Positions 59,998 through 64,000 of a DNA stretch of 64,000 bases are shown here, one piece after another. Source of the DNA: Mesorhizobium sp. WSM4311 (GTDB taxonomy: Bacteria > Pseudomonadota > Alphaproteobacteria > Rhizobiales > Rhizobiaceae); assembly GCF_002295115.1 (NCBI RefSeq), contig NZ_NSFV01000002.1, positions 62,001 to 126,000 of the forward strand, in the 5' to 3' direction. The notes beneath the pieces were generated by a model. It was not told the origin of the DNA and made no database searches. It worked only from the letters and a program-made list of their open reading frames with translations. Position numbers and translations under genes: made by a program. The first letter of the stretch is position 1, and every line of letters begins with the position of its first letter.

Positions 59998-60729
59998 ATG
60001 ATCGATTTGCCCGATACGGCGAGCCCCCTTTACGAGAAGGTGAAGGACTACATCTTGACAAACATCGGTACAGGCCGGTGGGGCAAGGATCGCAAGCTGC
60101 CGTCCGAGAATGAGCTGGTGGTTTCGCTGGGTGTCTCGCGCATGACAGTCCACCGGGCCTTGCGGGAACTGACCGCGGCGGGCTTCCTGATCCGGCTGCA
60201 AGGTGTCGGCACCTTCATCGCGCCGCCCCGTCCGCAATCGACGCTGATCGAGATCAACAACATCGCGGCCGAGATTGTCGAGCGCGGCAACAGGCATCGC
60301 TCGGAAGTTCTCGTGCTGGAAACCATCATGCCTACGAAGGAACTCGCACTGTCCTTCGAGTTCCCAAAGCGCGTCGCGATCCATCACTCGGTCGTCGTCA
60401 ATTTCGAGAACGATTTGCCGGTGCAACTGGAGGAGCGCTTCGTCAATCCGAGCCTGATCCCCGACTACGACAAGCAGGACTTTTCGAAGACGGCGACCTA
60501 CGACTACCTCATGCAGAAGACCCCGGTGACCGAGGTCGAGCACATCATCTCGGCGATCCCGGCCGACGCCGAGACGGCGCGGCATCTCAATATCGATATC
60601 GGCAGCTGCTGCCTGTTTCTGCACCGCCGCACATGGACGGGCGCGATCGTCGCCACCATCAGCAAGCTGACTTATGCCGGCAGCCGCTATTCGCTCGGCA
60701 GCCGCTATTCCCCCTCCAAGGCCAACTGA
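59998..60729 (+). CDS. GntR/HutC-family transcriptional regulator
   Basis: Regulator of 243 residues. The winged helix-turn-helix is at residues 10-78 (LPSENELVVSLGVSRMTVHRAL) and a UTRA ligand domain follows from about residue 95, with DLPVQLEERFVNPSLIPDYD and a C-terminal CCLFLHRRTWTG. It lies 31 bases after the alcohol dehydrogenase gene and is probably co-transcribed. Three copies of a TGTA-rich motif of the kind bound by HutC-type proteins flank the local transcription units, so it likely represses them until the substrate or an intermediate is present. Confidence 0.88.
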   Translation: MIDLPDTASPLYEKVKDYILTNIGTGRWGKDRKLPSENELVVSLGVSRMTVHRALRELTAAGFLIRLQGVGTFIAPPRPQSTLIEINNIAAEIVERGNRHRSEVLVLETIMPTKELALSFEFPKRVAIHHSVVVNFENDLPVQLEERFVNPSLIPDYDKQDFSKTATYDYLMQKTPVTEVEHIISAIPADAETARHLNIDIGSCCLFLHRRTWTGAIVATISKLTYAGSRYSLGSRYSPSKAN

Positions 60730-60769
60730 CGCCGAAAAGCCAATGCAGATCACGGAATCTTCGACGCAG

Positions 60770-60784
60770 ATGTATGTACATGTA
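60770..60784. promoter_or_regulatory. GntR (HutC-type) operator motif, site B
   Basis: ATGTATGTACATGTA fits WTGTATRTRCWTGTA and includes part of the perfect palindrome GTACATGTAC at 60776-60785. It lies 53 bases upstream of the kinase-like gene. Confidence 0.65.
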
Positions 60785-60837
60785 CTGATAAGAGCTGTTT
60801 CGCGCCTTGCGGACGGATCGGCTAGAAGGGACGGCCG

Positions 60838-62136
60838 ATGATGCACAGCCGCACGGCGCGGATCCGCGCGCTCGCGCAGCACGATGTCGGCGAGGCGCAA
60901 CACGCGCTGGCGGCCTTGCTGGGCGATCTGTTCGCAATGACCCCCAGCAACGTCCGCATCAATGTCGACAAATACAGCCTCAATTCGTTGAACGGCTTCT
61001 TTGACAGCGAGGGCCAGGCCTATTTCTTCAAGTTCCACCAGGAGGAACGCGAGGAAGCCATGACCGGCGAATACTACCGGGCGGAAATCCTGTCGCGTGC
61101 CGGCCTGCCGGTCGACCAGCCCGTCCACATGTCCGCCCAGCCGGGTGAGCAGATCCTTGTCTACCGCCGCCGCACCGATCCGAGATTTTCGGATGTACTG
61201 TTTGCGCTGGATGCCGAGGACGATGCCGGCAGGCGGCGCGAGGCGGTTCTCGCCGAGCGCGACCTGTCCGCCAGGCTGCTCGAGGTCTATCTCGAGACGC
61301 TGCATCCGGTGACTGTCGCGGAGGTCTCGGCTGAGCCGATCCACCGGCTGTTCCATGAGCGGCTGATCGACCCCGATACGCGGTCGTCGCCGGGCGGCCG
61401 GCTGGCGGATTTCTATGTCGGCAAGCCGTTTGTCTTTCCTGGCATGGAACTTGGCTGGGATCGGTTCTGCCGGCTGAAATTCGTCATCAACGGCCAGCTC
61501 TACACCAGCAGCATCGGCGAGCTTTTCGACGCTGCTGCGGCGCGCTTGCGGCCGGACCGGCTGGCCGATGCCGGCGGTGTGGTCGCGCATGGCGACGCCC
61601 ACAATGCCAATGTCTGGTACACGGCAGAAGCGGGGAGGGCGGAGCTGTCCTTCTTCGATCCCGCCTTTGCCGGCTCGCATATCCCGACGCTGCTGGCCGA
61701 GGTGAAGGCAACCTTCCACAACATCTTCGCCCATCCGTTCTGGCTCTACGACCCAGCCATCGCGACAGACGCTTTTCGCGCTCAGGCGCGGCTGGACGGA
61801 GACCTCATCCATGTCGACACGGACTGGGATTTGAGCCCGGTTCGCCGCGACCTGCTGGAGGTCAAGGCCACTGCTTTGTGGCGACCGTTGCTGCTCGAGC
61901 TCAAGCGGCGCGGCATGCTGCCGGCGGATTGGCGGGCGGTCCTGCGTTCCGGGCTTTTCCTGTCGCCAACCCTGGTCATGAACCTGCGCGCCGGCGCGCG
62001 CAGCCACACGCCGGTCTCTTCCCTCATCGCCTTTTCAGTCGCGGTCATGGTCGGCAGCGAGCCCGATGCCGGAGCCGATCGGGTGACCGACTTCCTGGAC
62101 TTGATCGATCCTGAAAGCGCGAGCCGATGCGCCTGA
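60838..62136 (+). CDS. Aminoglycoside-phosphotransferase-fold kinase of unknown substrate
   Basis: Small-molecule kinase-like protein of 432 residues. A likely ATP lysine, K65 in AYFFKFHQ, is paired with E83 in YYRAEIL. The catalytic loop HGDAHNANVWY is at 251-261 and the metal aspartate D274 is in SFFDPAFAG. These are the residues needed for phosphotransfer, so the enzyme is probably active. The family includes kinases for choline, homoserine and sugars, and I cannot tell which compound this one uses. It has its own copy of the operator motif (site B) and AAGGGA before the ATG, tying it to the dehydrogenase operon and the importer. Confidence 0.8.
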   Translation: MMHSRTARIRALAQHDVGEAQHALAALLGDLFAMTPSNVRINVDKYSLNSLNGFFDSEGQAYFFKFHQEEREEAMTGEYYRAEILSRAGLPVDQPVHMSAQPGEQILVYRRRTDPRFSDVLFALDAEDDAGRRREAVLAERDLSARLLEVYLETLHPVTVAEVSAEPIHRLFHERLIDPDTRSSPGGRLADFYVGKPFVFPGMELGWDRFCRLKFVINGQLYTSSIGELFDAAAARLRPDRLADAGGVVAHGDAHNANVWYTAEAGRAELSFFDPAFAGSHIPTLLAEVKATFHNIFAHPFWLYDPAIATDAFRAQARLDGDLIHVDTDWDLSPVRRDLLEVKATALWRPLLLELKRRGMLPADWRAVLRSGLFLSPTLVMNLRAGARSHTPVSSLIAFSVAVMVGSEPDAGADRVTDFLDLIDPESASRCA

Positions 62137-62164
62137 TCCATGGGGGAAATTGAGCCATGCCAAC

Positions 62165-62179
62165 TTGTATATGCATGTA
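62165..62179. promoter_or_regulatory. GntR (HutC-type) operator motif, site C
   Basis: TTGTATATGCATGTA fits WTGTATRTRCWTGTA. It ends 12 bases before the -35 element of the importer promoter, a position suited to regulator control. Confidence 0.68.
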
Positions 62180-62191
62180 TGTATTTTAGCC

Positions 62192-62220
62192 TTGACATCC
62201 GCGCCCGCGGACGCTGAAAT
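62192..62220 (+). promoter_or_regulatory. Promoter of the sulfonate-type ABC importer
   Basis: A perfect TTGACA at 62192-62197 is followed after 17 bases by TGAAAT at 62215-62220. It lies just downstream of operator site C and about 130 bases before the first gene, leaving a long leader. Confidence 0.6.
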
Positions 62221-62349
62221 ATCCCTGCACTTCACCACGAAGTGGTGGGCAAGACGCCGAGGCACAGTGCCGCAAGAGCAGAAACCCGCAGTCTCACCAG
62301 ACCGGATGCCTGGGTAAAAAAGCGGTCTGATCATCAAGGGGAACTTGAG

Positions 62350-63360
62350 ATGATGCGTAACCTAGCAGGACAATTTCGCGCGCTCATGATGGCCGCCGCC
62401 ATCGGGCTCGGCGCCGCGCCAGTCGCCCACGCGGCCGACGCGGCCATTCCCGCGACGCCCGAGGCAGGACCGTTCAAGATCGGCATCGAGCCCTGGCTCG
62501 GCTACGGCCAATGGCACGTCGCCGACGCCAAGGGCCTGTTCAAGACGAACGGCCTGTCGGACGTCCAGATCGTCAATTTTGCCGAGGACAAGGACATCAA
62601 CGCCGCTTTGGCCAGCGGCCAGCTCGACGCCGCCAACATCGCGACCCACACGGCGATGGGCATGGTGGCCGCCGGCCTGCCGGTGAAGATCGTGCTGCTG
62701 CTCGACGTCTCGATGACGGCCGACGCCATCATCGCCGGCAAGGACGTCACCTCCATCGCCGACCTCAAGGGCAAGCAGGTTGCTTTCGAGGAAGGCACGA
62801 CCAGCGATATCCTGCTCAAATACGCGCTCGCCAAGAATGGCATGTCGATCGCCGACGTCCAGCCGGTTCCGATGCCTGCCTCCGACGCCGGCGGCGCGTT
62901 GATCGCCGGCCGCGTGCCGGTGGCGGTCACCTACGAGCCCTACCTCACCGTCGCCATGGCGCAGAACAAGGACGTCAAGCTGCTGTTTTCCGCCGGCGAG
63001 GATCCCGGCCTGATCAGCGACGTGCTGGTGGTGCGCGACGAGGTCATCAAGTCGCGGCCCGGCCAGGTGTTGGCCATGATCAAGAGCTGGGACGCCGCAC
63101 TCAAGGATTACCATGCAGACACACCCGGCGGCCGCGCCATCATCGCCAAGGCGGTCGGTTCCGACGTCAAGGACCTGAACACCGCTTTCGATGGCGTGCG
63201 CTACTATTCGCTCGCCGAAAACAAGACGGCGCTGACCGGCGATTTCACCACCAAGACATTCGCCGACGTCGAAGCGGCCGCCAAGAACGCCAAGCTGCTG
63301 CAGGCCGACGTGACGCCGGAACAGATGATCGATCCGTCCTTCGTCAAGGCGGCGCAATGA
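62350..63360 (+). CDS. Sulfonate/taurine/nitrate-type ABC transporter substrate-binding protein (SsuA/TauA-like)
   Basis: Periplasmic receptor of the NMT1/THI5-like class, 336 residues from the ATG at 62350, which follows AAGGGGA. A Sec signal peptide covers residues 1-28, ending PVAHAAD. The mature part has the family features IGIEPWLGYGQWHVADAKG, ALASGQLDAANIATHTAMGM and VAFEEGTTSDILLKYALAKNG. Known ligands of the class are taurine, alkanesulfonates, nitrate and pyrimidine precursors; next to an HpsN-like operon a sulfonate is favoured. Confidence 0.87.
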   Translation: MMRNLAGQFRALMMAAAIGLGAAPVAHAADAAIPATPEAGPFKIGIEPWLGYGQWHVADAKGLFKTNGLSDVQIVNFAEDKDINAALASGQLDAANIATHTAMGMVAAGLPVKIVLLLDVSMTADAIIAGKDVTSIADLKGKQVAFEEGTTSDILLKYALAKNGMSIADVQPVPMPASDAGGALIAGRVPVAVTYEPYLTVAMAQNKDVKLLFSAGEDPGLISDVLVVRDEVIKSRPGQVLAMIKSWDAALKDYHADTPGGRAIIAKAVGSDVKDLNTAFDGVRYYSLAENKTALTGDFTTKTFADVEAAAKNAKLLQADVTPEQMIDPSFVKAAQ

Positions 63361-63376
63361 TAGAGGCCGGATCGCG

Positions 63377-64000
63377 GTGGTAGCGCAGATGTCCGCGGAG
63401 CCCCCCGCGAAAACCGGCCCGGCCGCGCCAAAGGCGGCCACGAAACAGGCCAGGCGCCGCCGATCCTCTGGGATCGGCGCGCCCATCGCCAGGTCGCGTT
63501 TCCTGATGATCGCGGTGGCCGTCTTTGTCGGGCTTGGCCTTGGCTGGTGGGCGGCGACGGGGCTGGAATGGGTGAAGCCCATCTTCCTGCCGTCGCCCGG
63601 CAGCGTTGCGACCCAGATAGCCAAGCTCGCCGCCGACGGCACGCTGTGGCTGGACCTCACGGCCTCGGCGTATCGCATTTCCATCGGCTTCCTCATCGCT
63701 TCGGCATTGTCCATCCCGATCGGCGTGCTGATCGGCAGCTTCCGCTCTTGGGAGGCTGGTATCGAGCCGCTGGTGGATTTCATCCGCTACATGCCGGTCG
63801 TCGCATTCGTACCGCTCTCCATCCTGTGGGCCGGTACCGGCGATACCCAGAAATTCCTGATCATCTTCATCGGAACCTTCTTCCAGCAGGTGCTGATGAT
63901 CATGGACAATGTGAAACGAGTTCCCGCCGATTTCATCGGCCTTGGCCGCACGCTCGGCCTGCCGGACCGCAAGATCCTGACGCGCATCGTCGTGCCCAGC
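63377..64000 (+). CDS. Sulfonate/taurine/nitrate-type ABC transporter permease (3' end outside window)
   Basis: Inner-membrane subunit of the SsuC/TauC class; the frame is open to the last base, giving 208 codons. A charged N-terminal tail of about 50 residues precedes the first helix (FLMIAVAVFVGLGLGWWAA). Next comes the family segment FLPSPGSVATQIAKL, then SAYRISIGFLIASALSIPIG, and the EAA loop begins at ADFIGLGRTLGLPDRKIL. The GTG at 63377, with GAGG upstream, is taken as start; the ATG at 63389 is in frame and possible. An ATPase gene should follow beyond 64000. Confidence 0.86.
   Translation, partial: MVAQMSAEPPAKTGPAAPKAATKQARRRRSSGIGAPIARSRFLMIAVAVFVGLGLGWWAATGLEWVKPIFLPSPGSVATQIAKLAADGTLWLDLTASAYRISIGFLIASALSIPIGVLIGSFRSWEAGIEPLVDFIRYMPVVAFVPLSILWAGTGDTQKFLIIFIGTFFQQVLMIMDNVKRVPADFIGLGRTLGLPDRKILTRIVVPS

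Noticed and set aside
59932..62007. Minus-strand open frame of about 690 codons opposite the GntR and kinase genes
   Set aside because: Spans two real genes and an operator region, with arginine/glutamine-rich nonsense composition.

Overview
The window looks like a piece of the main chromosome of a GC-rich alphaproteobacterium of the Mesorhizobium/Rhizobium group. The reasons are the hisS-hisZ-hisG order with a short HisG, a y4hA-type ion antiporter, a divergent oxyR-katG pair, a biuret hydrolase whose catalytic residues fall at the same positions as in Rhizobium leguminosarum BiuH, and many solute ABC importers, each with its own regulator. I saw no nod, nif or conjugation genes, no tRNA or rRNA, no CRISPR array and no intact mobile element.

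Layout. Bases 1-5984 carry housekeeping genes (hisS end, hisZ, hisG, an acyl-CoA synthetase, a cation/H+ antiporter). Bases 6120-14056 hold small regulator/enzyme pairs, then a nucleoside hydrolase divergent from a 2OG-Fe(II) oxygenase plus polar amino acid ABC operon, with a perfect 14-bp palindrome between them. Bases 14075-23440 hold oxyR/katG, aqpZ, an RsmB-type methyltransferase, a thioesterase, an MTA/SAH nucleosidase, a MarR pair with clear operators, and guaA. Bases 23441-24329, after guaA, are a gene graveyard with repeated GACGGTACT motifs and an SDR remnant; guaA 3' ends are known island insertion targets.

Bases 24330-45805 are mainly nitrogen salvage. A RutR-like TetR regulator with two RutR-type operators faces a compact + strand unit: a uracil-DNA-glycosylase-like protein, a GMC oxidoreductase, a NIPSNAP protein, a BMP-family (nucleoside/purine-type) ABC importer and an amidohydrolase. 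It converges on a minus-strand operon with a second BMP-family importer, biuret hydrolase, a second isochorismatase-fold amidohydrolase (candidate triuret hydrolase), a cupin and allophanate hydrolase, divergent from a GntR/FCD regulator with a pair of identical operator arms.

Bases 44666-53961 contain an enolase-superfamily enzyme, a GntR regulator, a CUT1 sugar ABC importer sharing an operator motif with that regulator, a GMC oxidoreductase, S-formylglutathione hydrolase and several decayed gene ends (FGGY kinase, nucleoside hydrolase, one unidentified).

Bases 53962-64000 hold the most interesting cluster: FAD oxidoreductase, HisC-like aminotransferase, then divergently an SDR, a HisD paralogue with altered substrate/zinc residues, a zinc alcohol dehydrogenase, a HutC-type GntR regulator, an aminoglycoside-phosphotransferase-fold kinase and a SsuA/TauA-type ABC importer running off the window. 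Three matching 15-bp motifs sit upstream of the SDR operon, the kinase and the importer. The best reading is a regulon for catabolism of a C3 sulfonate such as 2,3-dihydroxypropane-1-sulfonate (HpsN/O/P-like) with an added kinase and an ABC importer; this is inference from gene content and residues.
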